Source of the DNA: JBGLNJ01 sp964353405
Lineage (GTDB): Bacteria; Chloroflexota; Anaerolineae; Fen-1058
Assembly (NCBI GenBank): GCA_964353405.1
Contig: CAYGWJ010000237.1
Coordinates: 1 to 22,723, forward strand
Length of the DNA stretch: 22,723 nt
Reading direction: 5' to 3'
Made by a program: the position numbers and the translations under genes. Below, one piece after another: positions 14,901 through 21,547 of this stretch (position 1 is the stretch's first letter; each line of letters starts with the position of its first letter). Under the pieces are notes generated by a model. It was given only the letters and a program-made list of their open reading frames with translations. It searched no databases and was not told the origin of the DNA.

Positions 14901-17900
14901 CATCGCGCTGGAAAACGCACGCCTGTATCAACTCACCGATGTGCGCCTGCAGGAACGGGTGGAGGAGCTCACGGCGCTGGCGTCCATCACGCGCGAGCTT
15001 TCCTCGACGCTGGCCATGGAGCGCATCTTTGATCTGGTGCTGGATGGAGCCATGCCGGCGACCGGGGCCGAGTACTCTTCTATCTACCTGCTTGACCCGG
15101 AACATCAGATCCTTCAGGTGCGAGCCGTGCGCGGCTACGAAGCCACGACCGCGCCCGAGGGACAGGCTTTGGGCCAGGGCATCATTGGCCGCACCGTGGT
15201 CACCGGCCAGCCGATTGTGGTGGAGGATGTGACGCAAGACCCGGATTATCTGGGTGTGATTCCAGACGTGCGCTCCGAGCTGTGCGTGCCCATCAGCTAT
15301 GCCGGATCGGTCGTCGGCGCGATCAACCTGGAAAGCCGGCTGACCGCCGCCTTCCACCCAGACGACGTGAGCTTTGTTTCGGCCCTGGCAGCGCAGGCCG
15401 CCATTGCCATCGGCAACGCGCAGCGCCTGGAAGAGCAAATGCAGCGCAGCGAACTGTTGCGCCGCCGCGCCGAGCAGCTTGACAATTTGTTCGCCATCAG
15501 CCAGGCCTTTCGCAGCAACCAGCCGCTGGAGAACGTGCTCGATGACGTGGCGCACGCCATCCAAGAGACTGTGGGCTTTGACGTTGTGGTCGTCAGCCTG
15601 GTCGAGGGCGAACCACCGGTCCAACGCCGCGTGGCTGCGGCGGGCGTGCCGGTCACCGTGTTCGAGCAGATGAAGGCCACGCGGCCGCCGTGGCTCAACG
15701 TCGAAATGGCCATGCGCGACGAGTTCCGCGTCAGCCAGAGCTATTACTTTCCGGCGGAAAGGCGCGAGGCCACACCTGCACTGCGCGCAGGCGCACACCT
15801 GCACTGCGCGCAGGCGCAAGTGAGTGTCACCGGCATGGACACTTATGAGACGTCCAGGATACCGCCTGGCCCACGCAAGCCCGGCCAGTGGCATCCCAGA
15901 GACATGCTACTCCTCCCGCTGCGCAGCAGCGACGGGCAGCCGCTCGGCATGATTTCGGTGGACGACCCACGGGACCGGCGCATTCCCGACCGCTCGACCA
16001 TCGAGACACTCGAGGTGTTTGCCAACCAGGCGGCGGTCGCCATCGAAAACAACCACCTGTACGCAGACATGGAACGCCGCGTGCAGGAGCGCACCGAGGA
16101 TCTGCGCCGGGCGCTGGGCCAGCTGACCGACGAGCGCGACCGGGTGGAGACGCTGTTCCGCATCACCAGCGAGCTGTCGGCCAGCCTCGACCTGGACCGC
16201 GTGCTCAATCGCACGCTCACACTCCTCACATCGGTTATCGGCGCGCCGCTCGGCTCGATCCTGCTGGTAGACCAGCAGACCGATATGCTGATCCACCGCG
16301 CCAGCCTGGGCCGGACCCAGACGCTGGAGCGCGCCGACCTTCCTCCCGGAGGCGAGCCCACCTCTTATCGGAGAAACGAGGGGCTGGCCGGTTGGGTCAT
16401 TCAAAATCGGCAATCTATTATCATTCCGGATCTGCTTGCAGACGAGAGATGGTTCAAGAAACCCAACCAGCGCACTGACTATCACTCGGTGATGGCGGTT
16501 CCGTTGATGACAACCGACGATGTGCTGGGCGCGCTCTTGCTGTTCCACCCGCAGCCGGACTATTTTCTGGAAGGCCAGTTGCGACTGGTGGAGGCGGCCG
16601 CCCGCCAGGTGGCTGTGTCCATCAACAACGCCGAGCTGTACCGACTCATCCGCGAGCAGGCTGAGCGGCTTGGCTCGATGCTGCGCGTTCAGCAGGAAGA
16701 CGCGTCCAAGAGCCAGGCCATTTTGGAAGCCGTGGCCGACGGCGTGATGGTGGTCAACGCGCAAGGCCGCGTCGTCCTGTTCAATGCGGCGGCCGAGCGG
16801 ATTCTGGGCGCGCGGCGCGACGAGATTGTCGGGCGGCCCACGGACGACCTGCTGGGTCTATACGGCCCGGCGGGCATCACCTGGGCGACGCAGCTGCGCC
16901 GCTGGTTGATGTCGGCCAGCGCGCGGTCCGAAGTGCCCAGCCTCGAGCAGCGCCTGGAGATCGAAGGCCGTCACGTCGCCGTCCACGTGGCGCCGGTGTC
17001 GCTGAGCGACGAGTACCTGGGCACGGTGTCCATCTTTCGCGACATGACCAAAGAAGTGGAGGCAGACCGCGCCAAGACCGATTTTGTGTCCACTGTGTCG
17101 CACGAGCTGCGTACGCCCATGACGTCCATCAAGGGCTATGCCGACCTGCTGCTGCTCGGCGCGGCGGGCGCGATGAACGAGAATCAAAGACGCTTCCTCA
17201 GCATCATCAAGGCGAACGCCGACCGGTTGAGCGTGCTGGTCAACGACTTGCTGGACATTAGCCGCATCGAGGGTGGGCGCGTCGAGCTGGACATCAAGCC
17301 GCAGCCGCTCAAAGAGCTGATAGACACTGTCGCCAGCAGCCTGCGGGGCAAGATCGAAGAAAAGAGCCTCAAGCTCATGGTCAACCTGCCGCCCACCCTG
17401 CCGCAAGTCATGGCCGACCGCGACCGCGCGATCCAGGTTTTGACCAACCTGGTGAGCAATGCCTATCAATATACCCGCCCCGGCGGCAACATCACTGTGA
17501 CCGCCTCTCAAGCCGAAAGCGTGGTGCAAGTGGACGTGATGGATAGCGGCATCGGCATCGCGCCGGAAAATCAGGGCAAGGTCTTTGACCGGTTCTTTCG
17601 CGCCGACGATCCGGATGTGCAAGAATTCTCTGGCACGGGGCTGGGCCTGGCGATTGTCAAGAATCTGGTGGAGATGCATCACGGACACATCTGGTTAGAA
17701 AGTGAGTTGGGCCGGGGGACAAGGTTCAGCTTTACTCTGCCGGCGGCCGGCGGGGCCCCCCCCCAGGCGCCGGCGAAAGGGGTCCCTGACAAGCGACCCC
17801 TCCCGCCATTGGCGCGACAGACTCTCACGCTCGTCCACCCGCCGCTGCGCGATGTTCGCGAGGAGGCTGCCCGTCACCGCGTGCTGGTGGTGGAAGACGA

Positions 17901-18657
17901 CGCGAACATTGCGCAGCTGATCAGCCATCACTTGCAGGCCGGCGGCTATCAGGTGGCTACAGTCGGGCGGGCCGAGGAGGCGCTCCAGGCGGCGCGGCGC
18001 GAGCGGCCTGACCTGATCACACTGGACATCTACCTGCCGGGCACGGACGGGTTCAAGCTGCTGCAAACGCTCAAATCGGACGACGTCACGGCTGACATTC
18101 CGGTGGTCATCGTGTCCGTACTGGCAGACAAGAAGCACGGCCTGCGATTGGGCGCAGTGGACTATTTGACCAAGCCGATTGACGAGCGCTTGCTCATGGA
18201 GACGGTGACGCGCGTTCTATCGGGAGCGGGTAAGGTGCTCATCGTGGACGATGACCGCGACACGTCGGAGTTGTTGCGCCAGGCGCTCAACGGCATGGGC
18301 TTTCAGGTGCGCACCACTATCAGCGGGCGGCGGGCCATGCAACTCGTCCGTGAAGAAAAACCGGACTTGATTCTGCTCGACTTGAAGCTGCCCGGCGAGA
18401 TGGACGGTTATCAGGTGCTCACGCAACTCAAACGCAGCACGGACACGGCCAGCATCCCCGTCATCGTCACACTTGCGCCTGCGGCGTTGGGTACAACGCG
18501 CAGTGCAGGTGTCACCGGCAGCCTGGCCGACGAGGAGATCAAGCAGAAGAAGGTGTTGGCCTTGGGCGCGGATCGCTTTTTGACCAAGCCGTTCGAGATT
18601 GACGATTTGGTCAACGAGATACGACAGTTCATGGGGGAAGACCAGGTTGTCAACTAG
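11944..18657 (+). CDS. Giant hybrid histidine kinase: 2 TM, HAMP, 8 GAF, PAS, HisKA, HATPase, 2 REC
   Basis: The product is 2237 aa from ATG 11944, which has GGGAG 10 nt upstream and leads straight into TM1 (11-29); the ATG at 11911 lacks a ribosome site. TM2 is about 40-60 with only about ten residues outside, so sensing is likely cytoplasmic. HAMP follows (61-113). Eight GAF domains begin near 139, 313, 483, 648, 836, 1013, 1183 and 1403. A PAS domain covers about 1590-1703. HisKA has the H-box VSHELRTPMTS (His1720). The ATPase shows the N-box (LTNLVSNAYQY), DSGIGIAPE and GTGLGLAIV. Two receivers carry Asp2028 (TLDIYLPG) and Asp2146 (LLDLKLPG). The kinase should autophosphorylate and relay to its receivers and to the adjacent regulators. 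At least three repeat-derived peptides are inserted in GAF4, GAF7 and REC2, and the HATPase-REC1 linker holds a C9 run. Confidence 0.93.
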   Translation: MFSSLSFKLWGPFAMGTFVTLLIAGYLFVSSYHNEFAFNSLLLFLALSLFSVAVAAIGIWATNRYVLHPLRELRDGASVLAHGQLSHRITLRTGDEFGLLAQEFNTMAESLQRSQQQLATSAQDKVRQVEDAQLSLISAITRTISTSLDLDATLKTILASVQNVVPYDLAEICLWEPDEGVLRTRAQGTDPKYAAYATHSGGVYTQQDGLTGWIARHRRPLLIHDLLEEEHYRPKVDPGEFPIRAHIGVPLMIGNELVGTLELASYTPDAFAPANVATLQTVASQAAVAIQNARLFQETRRRAEEMTALREAAVEVSGNFDQAHILNSIVERATDLLKGQGGVLYKVDADKQCLNVLVSYHLQPDLTQETLQFGEGVSGQVAQKRQPIIVNDYKHWAGNSLPSARPTQLGVPFNAVLGVPVIWQDELMGVLNVFSDAAQRKFDDNDLRLLTLFASQAAGALQTTNLYEQLVRRLEETSALRETAVDIASELDPDRLLETIVRRAVALLHAWGGSLHRYEPESQTSRLIVSYNMGHDYRGIVLGKGEGLAGRVLDDKQPLIVNDYKTWSGRSALFDDSAYTAAMGVPLMWQDKLLGALIVLDNAEQRAFNLNDLRILTMLAAQASVGIQNAELYQETRRRAEQSAGLARISAIAASTLDLDELMRRMMAETVTLLDAEKGIVLLLDERQQTLVPYPAALYGAPVEQVSDLVLDASATTNLGFSIMRTGRLFRSDNAQTDPRIVPGYRAFIERLGVTTLISAPLVAQERALGEIHIANRHSSSFARGDSLRDDSRRESSQGFTDQDAQLLETVAGVFTSAIHNAQLYAETRRRVTELNTLTDIGRALSSTLNVNELLKLVYEQTQRVMHAANMFIALYDETHDEVEFALSINQGEVQPGTRRGARRGLTGYIIQTHKTLFLRGAERTREFMVEQGIEAIGPPSAAWLGVPMLVGGRILGVLAVQHYENPHAYDDTHRELLEAIAAQAAIALENARLYQLTDVRLQERVEELTALASITRELSSTLAMERIFDLVLDGAMPATGAEYSSIYLLDPEHQILQVRAVRGYEATTAPEGQALGQGIIGRTVVTGQPIVVEDVTQDPDYLGVIPDVRSELCVPISYAGSVVGAINLESRLTAAFHPDDVSFVSALAAQAAIAIGNAQRLEEQMQRSELLRRRAEQLDNLFAISQAFRSNQPLENVLDDVAHAIQETVGFDVVVVSLVEGEPPVQRRVAAAGVPVTVFEQMKATRPPWLNVEMAMRDEFRVSQSYYFPAERREATPALRAGAHLHCAQAQVSVTGMDTYETSRIPPGPRKPGQWHPRDMLLLPLRSSDGQPLGMISVDDPRDRRIPDRSTIETLEVFANQAAVAIENNHLYADMERRVQERTEDLRRALGQLTDERDRVETLFRITSELSASLDLDRVLNRTLTLLTSVIGAPLGSILLVDQQTDMLIHRASLGRTQTLERADLPPGGEPTSYRRNEGLAGWVIQNRQSIIIPDLLADERWFKKPNQRTDYHSVMAVPLMTTDDVLGALLLFHPQPDYFLEGQLRLVEAAARQVAVSINNAELYRLIREQAERLGSMLRVQQEDASKSQAILEAVADGVMVVNAQGRVVLFNAAAERILGARRDEIVGRPTDDLLGLYGPAGITWATQLRRWLMSASARSEVPSLEQRLEIEGRHVAVHVAPVSLSDEYLGTVSIFRDMTKEVEADRAKTDFVSTVSHELRTPMTSIKGYADLLLLGAAGAMNENQRRFLSIIKANADRLSVLVNDLLDISRIEGGRVELDIKPQPLKELIDTVASSLRGKIEEKSLKLMVNLPPTLPQVMADRDRAIQVLTNLVSNAYQYTRPGGNITVTASQAESVVQVDVMDSGIGIAPENQGKVFDRFFRADDPDVQEFSGTGLGLAIVKNLVEMHHGHIWLESELGRGTRFSFTLPAAGGAPPQAPAKGVPDKRPLPPLARQTLTLVHPPLRDVREEAARHRVLVVEDDANIAQLISHHLQAGGYQVATVGRAEEALQAARRERPDLITLDIYLPGTDGFKLLQTLKSDDVTADIPVVIVSVLADKKHGLRLGAVDYLTKPIDERLLMETVTRVLSGAGKVLIVDDDRDTSELLRQALNGMGFQVRTTISGRRAMQLVREEKPDLILLDLKLPGEMDGYQVLTQLKRSTDTASIPVIVTLAPAALGTTRSAGVTGSLADEEIKQKKVLALGADRFLTKPFEIDDLVNEIRQFMGEDQVVN
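14298..14335. repeat. Second palindrome family, in frame within GAF4 of the hybrid kinase
   Basis: CGATTCCCTACGGG (14298-14311) and CCCGTAGGGAATCG (14318-14331) form a perfect 14-bp inverted repeat with a 6-nt centre. An overlapping pair, GGGACGATTCC (14309-14319) with GGAATCGTCCC (14325-14335), makes alternative folding possible. It adds about 13 residues (DSLRDDSRRESSQ) just before the conserved GFTDQDAQLLE of GAF4. Its sequence is unrelated to the GACAC/GTGTC family. Confidence 0.88.
15772..15828 (+). repeat. GACAC/GTGTC palindromic element, double unit in GAF7 (copy 4, in frame)
   Basis: The forward double unit is 57 nt, a multiple of three, and is translated as TPALRAGAHLHCAQAQVSV (about residues 1277-1295). 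It falls between YYFPAERREA and TGMDTYETS, in a loop of GAF7, and the frame continues undisturbed. Confidence 0.93.
17756..17764 (+). other. C9 homopolymer run in the kinase-receiver linker
   Basis: Nine consecutive C lie after GGGG in the Pro/Ala-rich linker between HATPase and the first receiver. AGGGGTC and GACCCCT form an inverted repeat shortly downstream (about 17778-17803). A slip here would separate the kinase from its two receivers. Confidence 0.7.
18466..18515 (-). repeat. GACAC/GTGTC palindromic element variant in the second receiver domain (copy 5, in frame)
   Basis: The reverse-oriented copy has its loop extended by an inner hairpin, GCGTTG with a complementary CAACGC arm. It is bounded by GTCAC on both sides (18466-18470 and 18511-18515), so 45 nt, exactly 15 codons, look added. 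Removing one GTCAC plus the insert restores a normal receiver strand reading IPVIVTGSLADEE. Confidence 0.88.
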
Positions 18658-18667
18658 TCCGGCCCTC

Positions 18668-18689
18668 GGTTAGTGGTTAGTTGGTTAAG
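18668..18689 (+). repeat. Short GGTTAGT tandem repeat between the kinase and the response regulator
   Basis: Two exact GGTTAGT units (18668-18674, 18675-18681) and a third degenerate one (GGTTAAG, 18683-18689) fill the 55-nt gap between the hybrid kinase stop and the next gene. Confidence 0.6.
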
Positions 18690-18712
18690 GGGGCGCCAGT
18701 GAGGCTCGCAGA

Positions 18713-19093
18713 ATGGCCAAGATTCTGATCGCAGAAGACGAACGAGATATCCGGGAGTTGATCGCCATCAGCCTGCAAGGGTTGGGGGGGTTCAACGTCG
18801 TGCTGGCATCCAACGGTTTGGAAGCCGTTGAGCGCGCCACACAGGAAATCCCCGACCTGATCTTGATGGATGTGCGGATGCCGCGCATGACGGGCTATGA
18901 GGCATGCAAGATACTCAAAGAGCACGACGCGACCAAGTCTATCCCGGTGATTTTCCTGTCTGCCGTGGGCCAAGATGCGGAGATCCAGCAAGGGCTGGCG
19001 GCGGGCGCGGAGGAGTATATCCTCAAGCCCTTTGCTCCGGACGAGCTGGTCAATCAAGTGCGCAGCGTGTTAAAGCGCCTCGGCAAGGCATAA
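18713..19093 (+). CDS. Single-domain response regulator (CheY-like)
   Basis: This 126-aa protein is a stand-alone receiver. Visible landmarks are the acidic pair Glu8/Asp9 (with Glu10), the phospho-acceptor Asp53 in LILMDVRMPRM, Ser83 at the switch position in VIFLSAVG, and Lys105 in ILKPF. There is no output domain, so it should act by protein contact or as a phosphotransfer intermediate. It follows the hybrid kinase by 55 nt and is a natural target for it. GAGG 8 nt before the ATG is the likely ribosome site. A copy of the palindromic element follows its stop by 5 nt. Confidence 0.93.
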   Translation: MAKILIAEDERDIRELIAISLQGLGGFNVVLASNGLEAVERATQEIPDLILMDVRMPRMTGYEACKILKEHDATKSIPVIFLSAVGQDAEIQQGLAAGAEEYILKPFAPDELVNQVRSVLKRLGKA

Positions 19094-19098
19094 GGTTT

Positions 19099-19156
19099 AC
19101 ACCTGCACTGCACCGCAGGTGCACACCTGCACTGCGCGCAGGCGCAAGTGAGTGTC
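19099..19156 (+). repeat. GACAC/GTGTC palindromic element, diverged double unit (copy 6, intergenic)
   Basis: The second unit is the standard 34-35 nt form ending GTGTC. The first unit is altered to CACCTGCACTGCACCGCAGGTG, itself a palindrome. The copy lies between the response regulator and the second hydrolase. A GTG inside its last bases is in frame with the hydrolase but is not its likely start. Confidence 0.88.
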
Positions 19157-19184
19157 CGTAGAGCGGCAGCCTGAGGCGACCTGC

Positions 19185-19967
19185 ATGAGCGCGACTATTG
19201 TAGAGAACGGGCTGGTGCATTACGAGGCATTGGGCCACGGCAAGCCCGTCTTGTTCCTTCACGGATGGATCGGTTCGTGGCGTTACTGGATGCCGACGAT
19301 GGAAGCGGTGTCTGACCGGTACCGCGCGTATGCCGTTGACCTGTGGGGCTTTGGCGACAGCGACAAGTCGTCGCAGCGTTACGAGATGGAGGCCTATATC
19401 TCGCTCGTCGGCCTGTTCATGGATGAGCTGGGCCTGGTCAAGGCGCCCATCGTCGGACACTCGCTGGGCGCGGTCGTGGGGATGCTGTTCGCGGCGCGCA
19501 GGCCCGACCGGGTGGACAAGCTGATGACGATCAGCATGCCGCTGCACAGCTCGCTCATCAACCGAAAGCTCGTCGCCGGCGGCAACGGTCTGCTCGACCG
19601 CACGATCGGCCGCAAGCAAGCGCAGCAAGTCTATCCCGAAGTGGCCCTGGAGGCCGACAAGGCCGACCCCAACGTCGTGGCGCTCAGCGCGCGCTCGATG
19701 ACCGATCTGGACCTGCGTATGGAGATGGACAAGGTCACCCGGCCCATGTTGGTGGTTCACGGCGAAAAAGACGTACTCGTCGCTCCGCCGCCGCCCGAGG
19801 CCATGCAGGACCTGGAAGAGAATGTCCGCCAGATCATGCTGCGGGATTCGCTGCACTTTCCGATGCTGGACGAGGCGACCAAATTCCACCGGCTGGTGCG
19901 CGACTTTTTAGACAGCGACCTGGCCTCGCTGGTGCTCAAAGACGAGTGGAAGCGAAGGTCACGTTAG
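19185..19967 (+). CDS. Alpha/beta hydrolase (second of two paralogues)
   Basis: The 260-aa enzyme starts at ATG 19185, giving MSATIVENGLVHYEALGHGKPV, which aligns with the first hydrolase. HGW is present (LFLHGWIGSW), the nucleophile is Ser93 in GHSLGA, the acid Asp196 in GEKDVLVAP, and the base His224 in LHFPMLDE. The residue before this His is Leu instead of the more common Gly. The cap region is shorter and differs from that of the first paralogue (NRKLVAGGNGLLDRT...). It ends one base before gatB, so the two are probably cotranscribed, but a functional link with tRNA amidation is not implied. The substrate cannot be told from the sequence. Confidence 0.88.
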   Translation: MSATIVENGLVHYEALGHGKPVLFLHGWIGSWRYWMPTMEAVSDRYRAYAVDLWGFGDSDKSSQRYEMEAYISLVGLFMDELGLVKAPIVGHSLGAVVGMLFAARRPDRVDKLMTISMPLHSSLINRKLVAGGNGLLDRTIGRKQAQQVYPEVALEADKADPNVVALSARSMTDLDLRMEMDKVTRPMLVVHGEKDVLVAPPPPEAMQDLEENVRQIMLRDSLHFPMLDEATKFHRLVRDFLDSDLASLVLKDEWKRRSR

Positions 19968-19968
19968 T

Positions 19969-21534
19969 ATGTCGCAGCAATGGGAACCCGTCATCGGCCT
20001 CGAGGTCCACGCCGAGTTGCTCACGCGCTCCAAGATGTTTTGCTCTTGCGCCGTGATTGACGATTACGCCGCCGTTGGCGATTACGCCGCCGTTGGCGGT
20101 TACGCCGCCGCACAGCCCAACACGCACGTCTGCCCGGTGTGCATGGCTTTGCCGGGCAGCCTGCCGGTGATCAACGCGCGCGCTGTGGAATTCACCGTCA
20201 AGGCGGGGCTGGCGCTGGGTTGCACCATCGGCGAGTTTAGCATCTTTGCGCGCAAGAACTATTTTTATCCCGACCTGCCCAAAGGCTACCAGATCAGCCA
20301 GTACGAATACCCGCTGTGCCGCAACGGCTGGCTGCAGGTTGAAACGGGCGATGCGCGCAGCGCGACACCTGCACTGTCCCCTGTGGTGACAGGCGCACGT
20401 GTCGGCATCACGCGCGTCCACCTGGAAGAAGATACCGGCAAGCTGACGCACCTGGGCGACGCGAGCCTGGTGGACTTGAACCGCGCGGGCGTTCCACTCT
20501 TGGAAATCGTCAGCGAGCCGGACCTGCGCTCGGTGGATCAAGTCAAAGCCTACGCCACCAAGGTCCGCGCGATTCTGCGTTACATCGGCGTGAATTCCGG
20601 CGACATGGAAAAGGGAGCGTTGCGCTTTGAGGCCAACATCTCGATTCGGCCCGCCGGGTCGTCCGTGTTGAACACGCGCACCGAAATCAAAAACCTCAAC
20701 AGCTTCCGTGCGCTCGCCCGCGCTACCGAATACGAGATCGCGCGGCAAATCCGCCGGGTTGAATCCGGCGGCCAGGTGGAACAGGAAACGCTGGGCTGGG
20801 ACGAGGCGCGCGGCGAAACGTACAGCCAGCGCAGCAAGGAGCACGCGCACGACTATCGCTACTTTCCGGAGCCTGATTTGCTTCCCCTCGAAATCTCACG
20901 CGAGCAAGTGGAACGCATCCGCGCGACGCTGCCCGAATTGCCCGACGCCAAGCTCGAACGCTTTATGGCCCAGTACGGCCTGTCCAGGTATGACGCCAGT
21001 TTGCTCGTGGCAGAGCGAGCCGTTGCAGATTTCTTTGAAGCCTGTGCCGCTCGCTTTTCAGGCGCACAACCTCAAGCCTCCGGCTTCAAGGCGATTGCCA
21101 ACTGGATGACGGGCGAATTGTTCAGGCTGATGAACCAAGCCGATACACTTGCGCCTGTGCGCAGTGCAGGTGTGGACATCCTGCAGGTGCAAGTCAGGCC
21201 CGCCGATCTGGTGGCGCTGGTCGAGATGATGAACGCGGGCCGGGTGAATCAGAACACGGCCAAATTTGTGTTTGAGGAAATGTTTGCCACGGGCGAGCCG
21301 CCGGCCATCATCGTCGAGCGAAAGGGTTGGGCGCAAATCAGCGATGCAGGCGAGCTGGCGTCTATCGTCGAGCGAGTGCTGGACGAGAATCCCAAGCAGG
21401 TTGCCGAATACCTGGGCGGCAAAGAGCAGATCGGCAAATGGCTGTTGGGCCAGGTGATGAGGGCCACCCGCGGTCAGGCCAATCCACAGGCCGCGCAAGA
21501 TGCGCTCCGGGCGGCAGTGGACAAGCGGCGATAA
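19969..21534 (+). CDS. gatB: Aspartyl/glutamyl-tRNA amidotransferase subunit B, enlarged by in-frame repeats
   Basis: GatB, with GatA and GatC, converts misacylated Glu-tRNA(Gln) or Asp-tRNA(Asn) to the amidated forms. Recognisable blocks are WEPVIGLEVHAELLTRSKMF, Cys pairs C25-x-C27 and CPVC (55-58), RKNYFYPDLPKGYQISQY, ITRVHLEEDTGK, LVDLNRAGVPLLEIVSEPD, LRFEANISIRP, KNLNSFRA, HDYRYFPEPDLLPL and the C-terminal YqeY-like tail GQVMRATRGQANPQ. At 521 aa it exceeds typical GatB (about 475-490). Compared with Staphylococcus aureus GatB as I recall it, the excess lies largely in an 18-bp tandem repeat between the Cys pairs (about 29-47), a palindromic element before VGITRVHLEED (about 132-145) and another in the C-terminal helical domain (about 393-402). 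All catalytic-region motifs look intact. gatA and gatC are not in the window. Confidence 0.95.
   Translation: MSQQWEPVIGLEVHAELLTRSKMFCSCAVIDDYAAVGDYAAVGGYAAAQPNTHVCPVCMALPGSLPVINARAVEFTVKAGLALGCTIGEFSIFARKNYFYPDLPKGYQISQYEYPLCRNGWLQVETGDARSATPALSPVVTGARVGITRVHLEEDTGKLTHLGDASLVDLNRAGVPLLEIVSEPDLRSVDQVKAYATKVRAILRYIGVNSGDMEKGALRFEANISIRPAGSSVLNTRTEIKNLNSFRALARATEYEIARQIRRVESGGQVEQETLGWDEARGETYSQRSKEHAHDYRYFPEPDLLPLEISREQVERIRATLPELPDAKLERFMAQYGLSRYDASLLVAERAVADFFEACAARFSGAQPQASGFKAIANWMTGELFRLMNQADTLAPVRSAGVDILQVQVRPADLVALVEMMNAGRVNQNTAKFVFEEMFATGEPPAIIVERKGWAQISDAGELASIVERVLDENPKQVAEYLGGKEQIGKWLLGQVMRATRGQANPQAAQDALRAAVDKRR
20062..20109 (+). repeat. 18-bp tandem repeat within gatB
   Basis: Two exact copies of GATTACGCCGCCGTTGGC (20062-20079 and 20080-20097) are followed by a partial third (GGTTACGCCGCC). 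They encode DYAAVG-DYAAVG-GYAA between the CxC and CPVC cysteines, lengthening that loop by about 12 residues. Confidence 0.9.
20364..20403 (+). repeat. GACAC/GTGTC palindromic element variant in gatB (copy 7, in frame)
   Basis: The ends GACACCTGCAC and GGCGCACGTGTC match the family. The centre is replaced by a different hairpin (CTGTC...GACAG, loop CCCTGTGGT). It is translated as part of SATPALSPVVTGARV just before the conserved GITRVHLEED. Confidence 0.8.
21145..21173 (-). repeat. GACAC/GTGTC palindromic element, shortened unit in gatB (copy 8, in frame)
   Basis: The reverse-oriented unit begins ACACTTGCGCCTG and ends GCAGTGCAGGTGT, with one changed base in the centre (TGTGCGC). It encodes TLAPVRSAGV, nearly the same peptide as in the AAR-like tail (SLAPARSAGV). 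Confidence 0.85.
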
Positions 21535-21547
21535 GTCACACTGATTC

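Noticed and set aside
15772..15828. A new protein domain represented by the recurring peptides TPALRAGA and SLAPARSAGV
   Set aside because: The peptides are translations of the same DNA palindrome in different frames and orientations, so the conservation is at the nucleotide level.
14692..15894. Long minus-strand open frame (400 codons) opposite the hybrid kinase
   Set aside because: The plus strand encodes clear GAF domains over the same stretch; the minus translation has no coherent protein features.
6773..21173. CRISPR array
   Set aside because: The repeats are widely and irregularly spaced, in both orientations, and separated by genes; there are no spacers of uniform length or cas genes.
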